A DNA stretch of 64,000 bases from Pelomonas caseinilytica (GCF_021353235.1 NZ_JAJTWT010000002.1:310001-374000), one strand, 5' to 3'. Positions 44,616 through 53,383 are shown, counted from the first letter of the stretch. Made by a program: numbers and translations. The notes: a model not told the origin generated them from the sequence alone.

Positions 44616-46175
44616 TCAACGCTGGGGCGGATCGCCGCGGTCGCGGACCCCACGCAAAGCGGTGTCCAGCGTGGCCCAGTTCGCATGCACGAAATCACGC
44701 AGCAGGGCGTCGTCCGGGCCCGCCGCGGCCTTGTCGGCGTAGACGAGCACGACGGCCGCGTCGTCGCCCTGCCCCAGCAGGCTGCGCCAGGCGCCGTAGA
44801 CCTTGGCCTGCCAGTCGCTGGTGAAGGGGCGGCCGTTGATCCAGTAGACCTGCCAGACACGCAGGCGCGGCGCCTGGCTGCCGTCGCCGCTGACGCGGTT
44901 CAGGGCCTGGCCGCGCAACTCGGCGGTGCGCCAGGGCTGGCCGTCGACCTCGGCACGGCCGGCGGCGGTGCGGGCCCATTCCTTGTCTTCCTCGACGTTG
45001 ACGAGGTCGTTGACCGAAGTGACGAGCTGGCGGCCGTAGCGCTGGTCGCGGTAGTAGCCGATGAACAGGCCCACCGGGGCGCCGCGTGCCACCGGCTCGA
45101 AGCGGCCGTGCAGGGAAGAGGCGGCGTTCATGAAATGCGGCTGCCAGCGCGTCATGGGCTCGGCGGACCAGGTCCAGCCCGGCAGGGCCGGCGCGGCGAG
45201 CAGGGGCGTGCCGTGCGCACCGGCTCGCGCAGCCTGGGCGCGCAGCGCGGGCGGGGCGGCGACCAGCAGCAGGGCGGCCACCAGGATGGCCGCGGCGCGC
45301 GGCCCCGGTGCGCGGGAGAGGGGCTCCGGCGGCGGCGCGGGGATGGGGGCGGCGTCGGGGTCGGCCCAGCGCGAGCCGATCATGAACATGGCCAGCATGA
45401 TCAGGCCGAAGAAGACCCAGCCGTAGATGATGTGGTCCACCCCCACGGCCAGCTTGTTGCCCGAGAGGTGGCCCAGCATGACGATCATGTAGGCGCGCAG
45501 CCAGTTGGCCACCAGGGGCGTGACGATGGCGACGCCGACGAAGGCCCAGCGCTTGCGGGGGCTCTGGTAGTTCAGGTAGGCGAACAGGGTGCCGACCATG
45601 ACCGAGGCCATCAGGTAGCGGATGCCGCTGCAGGCCTGCACCACCGACCACGACCCCGAAGGAATGATGAACTGCAGCGCTTCCCGGAACACCGGGATGC
45701 CGCTGGCGCGCAGGGCGATGACGGTGAAGTCGGCCGTGCGCTCCATCAGCCAGGGCGTCAGGAAGTCGCCGAAGGGCACGGCGAAGAAGAGGAAGCCCAG
45801 CGGGAAGGCGATGCGGCGCGCGGCCTCCGTGCCGAGCAGGGCCGGCACCAGGGCCACGGCCATGCCGAGCAGGGCGAACTGCGTGGCCGAGTTGGCCGCG
45901 GCGAGGTCGCCCGCCAGCCACAACAGGCCCAGCGGCGGCAGCAGCCACAGCCAGAGCGGGGCCGCGCGCGGCGTGAGCGGGGCCAGGTCGGCCCGGCGGC
46001 GCCAGACCAGCCAGGCCGAGATGGGCGGCACGACCCAGGCATGGGCGAAGGTCTCGGAGCGGTTCCAGATCTCGACCATGGCCGCGCCGGTCGAGAAGTA
46101 CAGCGCCGCCAGCAGCGACCAGGCCAGGGCCAGGCCGAGCAGGGGCAGTCGCCAGGCGGTGGGCAGATGGATCAC
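44616..46175 (-). CDS. xrtA: Exosortase A with fused EpsI domain
   Basis: 519 residues, GTG start overlapping the previous stop, with GGAGG just upstream. N-terminal exosortase: about 8 membrane segments, catalytic Cys182 in VVQACSGIRYL, Arg227 in ANWLRAYMIVML and His248 in GVDHIIYGW. C-terminal periplasmic EpsI domain (about 310-519). It cuts PEP-CTERM proteins and, by analogy with sortases, hands them to an acceptor at the membrane. The PEP-CTERM gene at 57652 is a candidate substrate. Fusion of XrtA and EpsI is known in this family. Confidence 0.96.
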   Translation of the reverse strand: MIHLPTAWRLPLLGLALAWSLLAALYFSTGAAMVEIWNRSETFAHAWVVPPISAWLVWRRRADLAPLTPRAAPLWLWLLPPLGLLWLAGDLAAANSATQFALLGMAVALVPALLGTEAARRIAFPLGFLFFAVPFGDFLTPWLMERTADFTVIALRASGIPVFREALQFIIPSGSWSVVQACSGIRYLMASVMVGTLFAYLNYQSPRKRWAFVGVAIVTPLVANWLRAYMIVMLGHLSGNKLAVGVDHIIYGWVFFGLIMLAMFMIGSRWADPDAAPIPAPPPEPLSRAPGPRAAAILVAALLLVAAPPALRAQAARAGAHGTPLLAAPALPGWTWSAEPMTRWQPHFMNAASSLHGRFEPVARGAPVGLFIGYYRDQRYGRQLVTSVNDLVNVEEDKEWARTAAGRAEVDGQPWRTAELRGQALNRVSGDGSQAPRLRVWQVYWINGRPFTSDWQAKVYGAWRSLLGQGDDAAVVLVYADKAAAGPDDALLRDFVHANWATLDTALRGVRDRGDPPQR

Positions 46176-47365
46176 GCGGCCTCCAGGTGACGGTCCAGGC
46201 CGGCCAGGTGGGCATCCCAGCTGTAGCCGTCGACGACGAACTCGCGGGCGCTGCGGCCGGCGGCGTCGGCGGCGGCCCGGTCTGCAAGCCACGCACCGAC
46301 GCGTTCGACATAGGCCGACGCGTCGTCGGCCGGCTGCAGGCCCGGCTGGGGCTGGGCCGTGATGGCGCGCACGCAGTCGCCCGCGGCCACGACCGGCCGC
46401 GCCATGGCCATGGCCTCCAGCACCTTGTTCTGGATGCCGCGCGCCAGGCGCAGCGGCGCGACGACGGCGGCGGCGTGCTGCAGCCAGGGCCGCACGTCGG
46501 CCACCGTGCCGGTGACGTTGACGGCCTCGCCCGCCAGGGCCTGCACGGCCGGCGCCGGGCTGCGGCCGACGATGTGAAAGCGCAGCGCGGGAAAGCGCTC
46601 GCGCAGCGCGGGCAGCATCTCACGGGCGAACCAGCTCACCGCGTCGACGTTGGGCCAGTAGTCCATGGCGCCGGTGAAGACGAGCGGCAGCTCCCCCGCG
46701 GCGAACGGACTGGCCCGCGCCGGATCGGGCGCGAAGAAGTCGGCATCCACGCCGTTGCCGAGGGCGGCCAGGCGCAGCGGCTGGCCGGGGCTGAGCTCGC
46801 GGAACAACGCCACCTCGTGGTCGGTGACGAAGAAGCTGCAGGCCGCCTCGCGCGCCACGCGCTGCTCGAAGCCCAGCAGCTTGGCCGACTCGCGGCGGTA
46901 CAGCCACGACATCGGCCAGGCATGCTCGGGGGCATAGTCGCGCCACTTGGCGGAGTCGACGTCGACGAAGTCGACCAGCGTCTTCACGCCCTTGAGGCCG
47001 GCGGCGTACTGGGCCATCACGCCGCTGAAGACGACGACGGCATCGAAGCCGACGCGGGCCGCGGCCTCGTCCACCCAGGCCTGCAGGCCGGCGTCGCGGT
47101 AATAGGGCAGGCTCAGGGCCTCGCCGCTGAGCAGGCCGCGCAGGCTCGCCAGCTTGGCCGTGCGCGGGTTCAGGCGCACGGCATGCAACCCCGCGCAGAG
47201 TTCGCGCACGCGCGGCAGGTGGACCTCGTCGTCGGGGTCGTCGATGAAGGTGCCGAGATGGACTTCGTGCCGCGCCGCCAGGTGCTTGAGCAGGTGGTAG
47301 GAGCGCACCTTGTCGCCCTTGTTGGGCGGATAGGGCAGGCGGTGGACGAGGTAGAGCAGCTTCAT
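46172..47365 (-). CDS. Glycosyltransferase, PEP-CTERM/XrtA-associated (TIGR03087-like)
   Basis: 397 residues. N-terminal LLYLVHRLPYPPNKGDKVRSYHLL, DFVDVDSAKWRDYA, and C-terminal FTGAMDYWPNVDAVSWF with PLRLARGIQNKVLEAMAM. These blocks mark the exosortase A-associated glycosyltransferase group. It adds a sugar to the exopolysaccharide repeat (inference). Stop overlaps the xrtA GTG. Confidence 0.94.
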   Translation of the reverse strand: MKLLYLVHRLPYPPNKGDKVRSYHLLKHLAARHEVHLGTFIDDPDDEVHLPRVRELCAGLHAVRLNPRTAKLASLRGLLSGEALSLPYYRDAGLQAWVDEAAARVGFDAVVVFSGVMAQYAAGLKGVKTLVDFVDVDSAKWRDYAPEHAWPMSWLYRRESAKLLGFEQRVAREAACSFFVTDHEVALFRELSPGQPLRLAALGNGVDADFFAPDPARASPFAAGELPLVFTGAMDYWPNVDAVSWFAREMLPALRERFPALRFHIVGRSPAPAVQALAGEAVNVTGTVADVRPWLQHAAAVVAPLRLARGIQNKVLEAMAMARPVVAAGDCVRAITAQPQPGLQPADDASAYVERVGAWLADRAAADAAGRSAREFVVDGYSWDAHLAGLDRHLEAA

Positions 47366-47375
47366 GCCGGCGCTC

Positions 47376-48425
47376 TCAGCCCAGGTTCTTGACGATGAAG
47401 GGGCCGAGCCAGTTGGCCACGCCGATGGGCAGCTTGCGCCAGGTCTTGATGAGGAACTGGTACTTGGGGTTGTTGGGGTTGTTCTGGGGAATGGCGTCCC
47501 GCTTGAACAGCCGGTACTCGTAGGACAGCGGCTGCGGCTCGAAGCCCCAGTTCTTCTTGAAGGCGTAGGGGCCGGTGCCCTGCTTGCTGCGGCCGTAGTC
47601 GAAGACCTTGAGGCCACGGGCGCAGGCGCGCCGCATCAGCTCCCAGTACTTGAAATCGTTCGCGGCCAGGTCCCGCGCCGCTTCGTCGTCGCCGGCGTAG
47701 TAGGGCAGGCATTCGTCGCGGAAGTAGAAGGTCAGCACCGTGGACAGCGGCTTGCCGTCGGGGGCGGTGACGGTGAGCACCTCGGCATCGGCGCCGAATT
47801 CGTCCAGCAGGGCCTGGAAGTACTTCTTGGGCATGGCCGGCGTGCCGTGGCGGTGCACGTTGTCGGCGTAGAGGTCGAAGAAGCGGTCGACGTTGGGGTC
47901 GATCTGCGCGCGCAGTTCGTTCTTGATGCCTTTGCGCACCATGGCCCGCTGCTTGCGCGGAATGGCGAGCATGTTGGCTTCCTCGTCGGGCAGGATCTCC
48001 TTGCGGAAGGTGACGTAGAGGTCCTGGCGCGGCCAGTCGGGGTGGCGGGCGCTGCCGAGGTAGCGGTATTCGAGATGCTCGGCGCCCTGCCCTCGCGCGA
48101 TCTTCTCGGCCTCGGCCTCCAGCGCCGCGGCGGCCTCGTCGTTCAGCGCCGCCACGCCGCCGTAGACGGCGAAGGGCAGGCTGGCCACCGAATGGCCGAA
48201 GAGCCGGCTCTTGACCTCGGCCAGCGGCAGCACGCCTTCGATGGCGCCGTCGCGCTCGGCGTAGAGAAAGAAGCCCCGATGGCCGAAGACCGACTCGATG
48301 ATGCGCAGCCAGCCGCTGCGATGGAAGAAGGTGGCCTGGGGGCAGGACTGCACGAAGGCGTCCCAGCGCGTGGACGCAGCCTGGTCTTGCGCGGCGAGGC
48401 GCGCAATGCGGATCGGTGCACTCAT
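47376..48425 (-). CDS. FemAB-related protein, PEP-CTERM/XrtA-associated
   Basis: 349 residues. GNAT fold of the FemAB type: FFHRSGWLRIIESVFGHRG, YGGVAALNDEAAAALEAEA, the VRKGIKNEL stretch and DFKYWELMRRACARG with FDYGRSKQGTGPYAFKKNWG. Likely transfers an amino acid or acyl group to the glycan or to a lipid-linked precursor. Stop of the deacetylase gene is directly adjacent (no overlap). Confidence 0.93.
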   Translation of the reverse strand: MSAPIRIARLAAQDQAASTRWDAFVQSCPQATFFHRSGWLRIIESVFGHRGFFLYAERDGAIEGVLPLAEVKSRLFGHSVASLPFAVYGGVAALNDEAAAALEAEAEKIARGQGAEHLEYRYLGSARHPDWPRQDLYVTFRKEILPDEEANMLAIPRKQRAMVRKGIKNELRAQIDPNVDRFFDLYADNVHRHGTPAMPKKYFQALLDEFGADAEVLTVTAPDGKPLSTVLTFYFRDECLPYYAGDDEAARDLAANDFKYWELMRRACARGLKVFDYGRSKQGTGPYAFKKNWGFEPQPLSYEYRLFKRDAIPQNNPNNPKYQFLIKTWRKLPIGVANWLGPFIVKNLG

Positions 48426-49319
48426 CTAGGCGGGGCTCAGCGAGGGCGCGGGCACGCGCGGGCTGGCCTCGCGGCCCAGGAAGATGTCGTCCATGCGGCC
48501 CCAGCGGAAGTCGCCGAGCAGCCGCACGATGCGGCCCTGGGTGCGAGCGATGTTGACGTAATGGCGGAAGCGCGTCTTGGCGTCGATGCCGGCCACGCGG
48601 GGCTGGTCGGGGTCGATCTCCCAGGGATGGAAGTAGAAGACCGCCGGCTCGCCGTCGACCTCGTTGACGCGGCGGATCATCCAGCGCGACAACGCATAGG
48701 GCAGCAGCCGGAAATAGCCGCCGCCGCTGCTGGGCAGGTTGCGCGAGCCCATGCGCAGCGTCGTCACCGGGATCTCGAGCAGGCCCTCGCGCACCGGGTA
48801 GGCGAAGCGCGGCGAGTCCGGCATGCCGTAGTGGTCGTGGGCGATGGGGTAGACACTGCTGGAGTAGCGGTAGCCGGCATCGCGCAGCACGTCGAAGGCC
48901 CAGAGGTTGCCCTTGCCGATGGAGAAGCTGGGCGCGCGATAGCCCACGACCGGCACGCCGCCGAGATCCTCGAGCAGCTTCTTGGCGCTGGCGATGTCCT
49001 GCAGGAAGGCCGCGGGGCTGAGGTCGCTGGCACGCTCGTGGCCGTAGCCGTGGCTGGCCAGCTCGTGGCCGCCGGCCACGATGGCCTTGACGACCTGCGG
49101 ATAGCGCTCGGCGATCCAGCCGAGGGTGAAGAAGGTGGCCTTCACCTGTTGTTCGGCCAGCAGCGCGAGGATGGCGTCGACGTTGCGCTCGACGCGGCAC
49201 TCCAGGCCGTTCCAGTCCTCGCGGCGGATGTAGGGCGCAAAGGCCGAGACCTGGAAGTAGTCCTCCACGTCGATGCTCATCGCATTGCGCAGGGCCGGGG
49301 TCGGGGTGGGCATCAGCAT
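48426..49319 (-). CDS. Polysaccharide deacetylase, DUF3473 type, XrtA-associated
   Basis: 297 residues. NodB fold with MSIDVEDYFQVSAFAP near the start (motif 1, D-V-E-D), HELASHGYGHE (motif 2, H-x3-H) and YRAPSFSIGKGN, then FYFHPWEIDPDQPR in the C-terminal DUF3473 part. It deacetylates amino sugars of the polymer. ATG at 49319; a later Met at residue 14 (MSIDVED) is the other possible start. Part of the core XrtA run. Confidence 0.94.
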   Translation of the reverse strand: MLMPTPTPALRNAMSIDVEDYFQVSAFAPYIRREDWNGLECRVERNVDAILALLAEQQVKATFFTLGWIAERYPQVVKAIVAGGHELASHGYGHERASDLSPAAFLQDIASAKKLLEDLGGVPVVGYRAPSFSIGKGNLWAFDVLRDAGYRYSSSVYPIAHDHYGMPDSPRFAYPVREGLLEIPVTTLRMGSRNLPSSGGGYFRLLPYALSRWMIRRVNEVDGEPAVFYFHPWEIDPDQPRVAGIDAKTRFRHYVNIARTQGRIVRLLGDFRWGRMDDIFLGREASPRVPAPSLSPA

Positions 49320-49332
49320 GGCCAGCGTCCTG

Positions 49333-50430
49333 TCATTGCTGCTTGACGGCGTCCACCAGCTTCTGCAGCAGCGCCAGCGTCTGCAGGTTGATGCGCTCCA
49401 GGCGCATCATGCTGCGCTCCAGGCGTTGCAGGCGGTCGGTATGGTGGTCGGCACTCAGCGCCGCGATCTCGGACGACAGGCCCTCCACCTCGGCGACGCT
49501 CATCTTCAGCTTGTTCACGTCCAGGGCACCCGGGGCGCTGTCCAGGGCGCCGGGGCGGCTGTCGGGCAGGCGCGCGGGCACGCTGTCGAGCGGGCTGACG
49601 TCGCTGTGGCGCGGCACCTCGCTCTCCTGGGCGATGTCGCGCAGCACCTCCTTCACGTCGGCCAGCGTCAGGTGGGTGCGGCCCTGCATGAAGCCCAGCA
49701 GCAGCAGGCGGTCGCACAGGCGGTTGATGCGGCGCGGGATGCCGTTGCTGGCCTTGTGGATGGCCGGGAAGGCGTCGTGGTCGAAGGTGGGCTTGCCGGT
49801 GGAGCCCGCGCACTTCAGGCGGTGCTCCATGTAGCGCTGGGTCTCGTCCTCGTCCAGCGGGCCGATGTGGCAGGTGGCCGCGACGCGCTGGCGGAACTGC
49901 TCCATTTCGGGCTTCTGCAGGATGCCGCGGAACTCGGGCTGGCCGACCAGGAACGTCTGCAGCAGCGACTGGTTGGCGAACTGGAAGTTGGAGAGCATGC
50001 GCAGCTCCTCCACCGCACGCGGCGTGAGGTTCTGGGCCTCGTCGACGATGAGCAGGCAGCGCTTGCCCTGGGTCACCTGGTTGACGAAGAAGGCCTCCAG
50101 CGTCATCAGCAGCTCGGACTTGGGCGCGTCCTTCACGCGCACGCCGAAGGCGGCGCCCACCATGCGCAGCGTGTCCTCGGCATCGAGCTGGGTCGTCACG
50201 ACGTTGCCGATGACGACATTGCTGCGGTTCAGGCTGTCGAGCAGGCCGCGCAGCAGCGTCGTCTTGCCGGCGCCGATCTCGCCGGTGATGACGATGAAGC
50301 CGTCGTTGCGCAGCACGCCGTAGTCCAGGTAGGCCTTGGCCCGGCGATGCTGCTTGCTGCCGTAGTAGAAGTTCGGGTCCGGGCTGAGCTGAAAGGGCTT
50401 GCTGCTCAGGCCGTAGAAGGCTTCGTACAT
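49333..50430 (-). CDS. XrtA-associated AAA+ ATPase (GspA/ExeA-like)
   Basis: 365 residues from MYEAFYGLSSKPFQLSPDP. Walker A GEIGAGKT (50-57), Walker B CLLIVDEAQNLTPRAVEEL, then a C-terminal helical tail with coiled-coil character (about 310-360). The family is associated with general-secretion-like assembly (TIGR03015 as I recall it). The N-terminal extension up to 50556 reads through the intergenic repeat and is not part of the gene. Confidence 0.93.
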   Translation of the reverse strand: MYEAFYGLSSKPFQLSPDPNFYYGSKQHRRAKAYLDYGVLRNDGFIVITGEIGAGKTTLLRGLLDSLNRSNVVIGNVVTTQLDAEDTLRMVGAAFGVRVKDAPKSELLMTLEAFFVNQVTQGKRCLLIVDEAQNLTPRAVEELRMLSNFQFANQSLLQTFLVGQPEFRGILQKPEMEQFRQRVAATCHIGPLDEDETQRYMEHRLKCAGSTGKPTFDHDAFPAIHKASNGIPRRINRLCDRLLLLGFMQGRTHLTLADVKEVLRDIAQESEVPRHSDVSPLDSVPARLPDSRPGALDSAPGALDVNKLKMSVAEVEGLSSEIAALSADHHTDRLQRLERSMMRLERINLQTLALLQKLVDAVKQQ

Positions 50431-50471
50431 GTCAGTTGTCCATAGCGCTACGCAACACCCACAGTTGATGA

Positions 50472-50584
50472 AACCCGGGTATTGCGGGCCGAGCGCTGGG
50501 CCGCTCCCGAGCCGGCCCGCGCTGGCGATGTGCTTGCGGCTCAATGCCGCAAGCATCGCCGTCCCCGCGGGGGACCGACCGGAC
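50472..50584. repeat. Structured intergenic repeat, copy A
   Basis: A 113-bp block about 90 % identical by eye to 53197-53310. Hairpins: GCGGGCCG (50484-50491) with CGGCCCGC (50513-50520) around a 21-base loop that contains AGCG/CGCT, and GCTTGCGGC (50532-50540) with GCCGCAAGC (50546-50554), both perfect. It lies between the barrel gene stop and the ATPase start, in the leader of the ATPase gene. Confidence 0.75.
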
Positions 50585-50630
50585 TCGCTCGCGTTCAGCG
50601 ATGCGAGGGTGGGCGAGGGGCTGTTTCACT

Positions 50631-52196
50631 TCAGAACAGTTGCGTCAGGTTGGCGTAGACCGCATTCTCGGAGTAGGACGTGGTGCCGGCGAAGCGGCTG
50701 TGGCGCCCTCCGAGCATCACGTTCAAACGCGTGCCGAGGCGGGCGTTCCAGTTGGCGGTGAGGCTGGTCAGCCTGGCGGAAGGGGTGCCGGCGTCGCCCG
50801 TCGTCTCCTGGCGCGAGGCCGTCAGCGAGGCGCTGGACGAGGGCGTCAGCTGGTGGCTGCCCGTGAGCGAATACGAGCGCTGCTCCACGTGGGCGGTGTT
50901 GGCGAGGTCGCCCTGGTTCAGGTTGCTGCCCAGGCGGCTGGTGACCGAGCGGCTGACCTGGGCGGCCAGCGTGGTGCGGGCGCCCTGGAGCGTGATGCTG
51001 GCAAGCTGGCTGTGCAGCCGGCTCGGCCCCGTGGACAGGAAGCCCAGCGCCGCCGGGGCGTCGGGCGAGATGCCCTGCGCCTGCAGGAAGGCGCGCACCA
51101 GCACGTCGCGCTTGACCGGGTCGGGTTCCAGCGAGGCGAACATCAGGAAGAACTGGTCGTAGTTGCTGCGCACGCCGCCGGTGGCGCCGGTGTTGCCCAG
51201 CATGGTGGAGACGGTGTCGGACAGCCGCCAGACCGAGCGCGACATGCGGTGCTCGAAGGTCAGGCCGTGGCTGTTGCCATAGTTGTGGCGCTGCCAGTCG
51301 CCGTTGACGCGGGTGCGCGCCGTCGGCGTCCATTGGCCGGTGACGCCGCCGGTGACGCCGCTCTGCGAGCTGCCGCCGAGGAAGTCGTTGCGCTCGCGGC
51401 CGGCGTTGGCCGTGAAGAACCAGTCGGGGTCGGGGCGATAGTTCAGGCCACCGGTCATCGTCGAGCTGCGGTTGGAGGCCGCCGAGGACGACTTGACCTC
51501 CTGGGTGCTGGCGCGCAGCCACCAGGCCAGCAGGCCGCCGTTGAGCTGGTTGACGACGAGGGAGCCGCCGGTGGCGCGGCTGTCGCCGAGGCTGCTGCCG
51601 CGCACTTCGGTGCGGCTGAAATCACCCCGCAGGTCGAAGCTGGCCAGCCCGCCCAGCTGGCCGTGCAGCAGCGGCGACACGCTCAGCGTGCCGGTCTCGT
51701 GCTGGTTGGAATTGGCGAGGTTGGAAATCGCGCCTTGGGACCCCAGGGTCGGCGTGCTCTGCAGGCCGAAGGCCGAAGCGTTCTGCTGGCCGATGCTGGC
51801 GCGCATGTCGACGAAGAGGGTGCGGCTGATCAGCTCGGCCTGGCCGCTTGCCGAGAGCGAGTTCTGCACCCGCGAGGGCTGGTCGGACTTGATGTAGGCG
51901 ATGCCGTTGAGCGAATAGTCCAGCGTGCCGCGCACAGCGCCGCCGGTGCTCCTGATGGTGATGCCGGGCGACACGGTGGTGATGAGCGCCGCATCCTTGT
52001 TCCGGTCCGACAGGGTGAGGTTGTCCGTCCAGGTCTCCATCACGGTCAGGCGGGGCTGGATGGAGGTGCCCCCGCCCTGGCCCGCCGCAACGGCGAGACG
52101 GGCATCCTGGGCATGCGCGGCCATCGCGCAAACGGCGATGGCGAGCGCGAGCGCGAGGCAGCGCGGCTCAGCTCTGCGCCGAGTCATTGCCACCAT
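50631..52196 (-). CDS. Outer-membrane beta-barrel protein, PEP-CTERM/XrtA-associated
   Basis: 521 residues from the ATG at 52196; ATG at 52187 is equally possible. Signal peptide (CLALALAIAVCAMAAHAQ, cleavage AHA-Q). The rest is amphipathic beta strands with Ser/Thr/Asn-rich loops and ends in an aromatic (NLTQLF), as expected of a barrel. It fits TIGR03016. It may serve as an exopolysaccharide pore. The 5' end overlaps the last ~29 bp of the kinase gene, just past the Tyr-Gly repeat. Confidence 0.9.
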   Translation of the reverse strand: MVAMTRRRAEPRCLALALAIAVCAMAAHAQDARLAVAAGQGGGTSIQPRLTVMETWTDNLTLSDRNKDAALITTVSPGITIRSTGGAVRGTLDYSLNGIAYIKSDQPSRVQNSLSASGQAELISRTLFVDMRASIGQQNASAFGLQSTPTLGSQGAISNLANSNQHETGTLSVSPLLHGQLGGLASFDLRGDFSRTEVRGSSLGDSRATGGSLVVNQLNGGLLAWWLRASTQEVKSSSAASNRSSTMTGGLNYRPDPDWFFTANAGRERNDFLGGSSQSGVTGGVTGQWTPTARTRVNGDWQRHNYGNSHGLTFEHRMSRSVWRLSDTVSTMLGNTGATGGVRSNYDQFFLMFASLEPDPVKRDVLVRAFLQAQGISPDAPAALGFLSTGPSRLHSQLASITLQGARTTLAAQVSRSVTSRLGSNLNQGDLANTAHVEQRSYSLTGSHQLTPSSSASLTASRQETTGDAGTPSARLTSLTANWNARLGTRLNVMLGGRHSRFAGTTSYSENAVYANLTQLF

Positions 52197-53154
52197 ATCC
52201 GTAGCCGTAACCGTAACCGTAGCCGTAGCCATACCCATAGCCGTATCCGCCCGCGGCGTTGGGGCTGGCCTGGTTGAGCAGCATCATCTTGACCGGGCAG
52301 GTCTCGATGGTGGCGAGGGCCTGCTGGACGGCGCTCTGCGGCGTCTTCTCGGCATGGACGACGACGATGATCTGACCCATGTGGGAAGCCAGCACGCGCG
52401 ATTCCGTCGTCAGCAGCAGCGGCGGGGAGTCGAAGATGATGATGCGATCGGGGTAGCGCTTGGCCATGTCGTCGAGCAGGTGGCTCATGGCATCGCTGGC
52501 CAGCAGCTCGGTGGCGCGCGGATGCGGCGTGCCACTGGGCAGGATGGTCAGCTTCTCGACGTTGGTGCGCAGCAGCACCTCGGACATGTCGACGCGCTCC
52601 TCCAGAACGTCGAGCAGGCCGGGCCCCTGCGGCAGGCCGAGCATGCGCAGCACCGAAGGCCTGGCCACGTCGGCGTCGACCAGCATGACGGTGTTGTCCA
52701 GTTCGGCGGCGATGCTCAGCGCCAGGTTGATGGACGTGAAGCTCTTGCCCTCGCCGGCCAGTGCGCTGGTCACCATCAGCAGATTGGCATGGTTGATGGT
52801 GGCGGCGCCCTTGCCCATCGCGTTCTTGATCAGCGGACGCTTGATCACGCGGTACTGGTCGCCCGTGTGCGAGCGCGGCATGTGCGGCATCAGGAAGCCC
52901 TGGGCCGCCAGCGCGACGACGTCGAGCTCGACGCGCTTGGATGAGATGTTGGCGCCGTCACCCTGCACCGACAGGCCGACCTTGGGCGGAGCCTCGGCGG
53001 CAACGGGGGCGGCCACAACGGGTGCGGCAGCCGGCGTGGCCGGCACGGCGGCCGGGGGCGTGCCGGGCACGACCTGCTCGTCGCCGGGGAGCACCACGCC
53101 GGCCTGGCGCAGTTGCTCGAGCCGCTGGGCGGCCTGTTCGATCAAGCTCGTCAT
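52168..53154 (-). CDS. Bacterial tyrosine autokinase, XrtA-associated, with Tyr-Gly tail
   Basis: 328 residues. Walker A ALAGEGKS (131-138), Walker A' VMLVDADVARPS (156-167), Walker B IIIFDSPPLL: BY-kinase catalytic core. The C-terminus ends in nine Tyr alternating with Gly, then GNDSAQS. Such Tyr clusters are autophosphorylation sites. It pairs with the chain-length protein encoded upstream. An N-terminal Ala/Pro-rich linker (30-56) precedes the kinase core. TIGR03018 group (as I recall). Confidence 0.95.
   Translation of the reverse strand: MTSLIEQAAQRLEQLRQAGVVLPGDEQVVPGTPPAAVPATPAAAPVVAAPVAAEAPPKVGLSVQGDGANISSKRVELDVVALAAQGFLMPHMPRSHTGDQYRVIKRPLIKNAMGKGAATINHANLLMVTSALAGEGKSFTSINLALSIAAELDNTVMLVDADVARPSVLRMLGLPQGPGLLDVLEERVDMSEVLLRTNVEKLTILPSGTPHPRATELLASDAMSHLLDDMAKRYPDRIIIFDSPPLLLTTESRVLASHMGQIIVVVHAEKTPQSAVQQALATIETCPVKMMLLNQASPNAAGGYGYGYGYGYGYGYGYGYGGNDSAQS
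52195..52245 (-). repeat. Hexameric tandem repeat coding for (Tyr-Gly)n
   Basis: Nine TAY-GGN units in a row. Codon variation (TAC/TAT, GGC/GGT/GGA/GGG) shows the array is not freshly expanded, but slippage is possible. In another frame the same DNA lies just upstream of the start of the outer-membrane barrel gene. Confidence 0.85.
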
Positions 53155-53196
53155 GTCAGATATCCATTCCGCGTGCGCGGCACCCACGACGCATGC

Positions 53197-53310
53197 AACC
53201 GGGGTATTGCGGGCCGAGCGCTGGGCCGTTCCCGAGCCGGCCCGCGTTGGCGATGTGCGCGCGGCTCGACGCCGCAAGCATCGCCGTCCCCACGGGGGCT
53301 GAGGCCGGAC
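53197..53310. repeat. Structured intergenic repeat, copy B
   Basis: 114-bp block matching copy A. The first hairpin (GCGGGCCG with CGGCCCGC) is kept, the second is weaker (GCGGC with GCCGC plus mismatches). It lies between the chain-length gene stop and the kinase start, the same kind of position as copy A. Confidence 0.75.
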
Positions 53311-53383
53311 ACGGCAAGTCCTGTGGACTCGCCGTGCCTGCTGAAGGGCAGCCGCTCTGTCGGCTGCGCGGTCTGCAAGACCG
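53311..53383. repeat. Three consecutive hairpins beside repeat copy B
   Basis: Stem 1: 53311-53321 with 53325-53335 (11 bp, one mismatch, loop TGT). Stem 2: GCAGCCG (53348-53354) with CGGCTGC (53361-53367). Stem 3: CGGTC (53369-53373) with GACCG (53379-53383). They are absent from copy A, where the two blocks flanking them are close together. Confidence 0.6.

Noticed and set aside
50431-50629. Small minus-strand ORF (65 residues) over repeat copy A, with a similar one over copy B
   Set aside because: The similarity comes from the DNA repeat itself; reading frames have Arg/Pro/Ala bias, no ribosome site, and copy B's frame differs at the ends.
52195-52245. CRISPR-like or phase-variation array
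   Set aside because: It is a short in-frame codon repeat in the kinase gene; no spacers, and six-base slippage would not shift frame.
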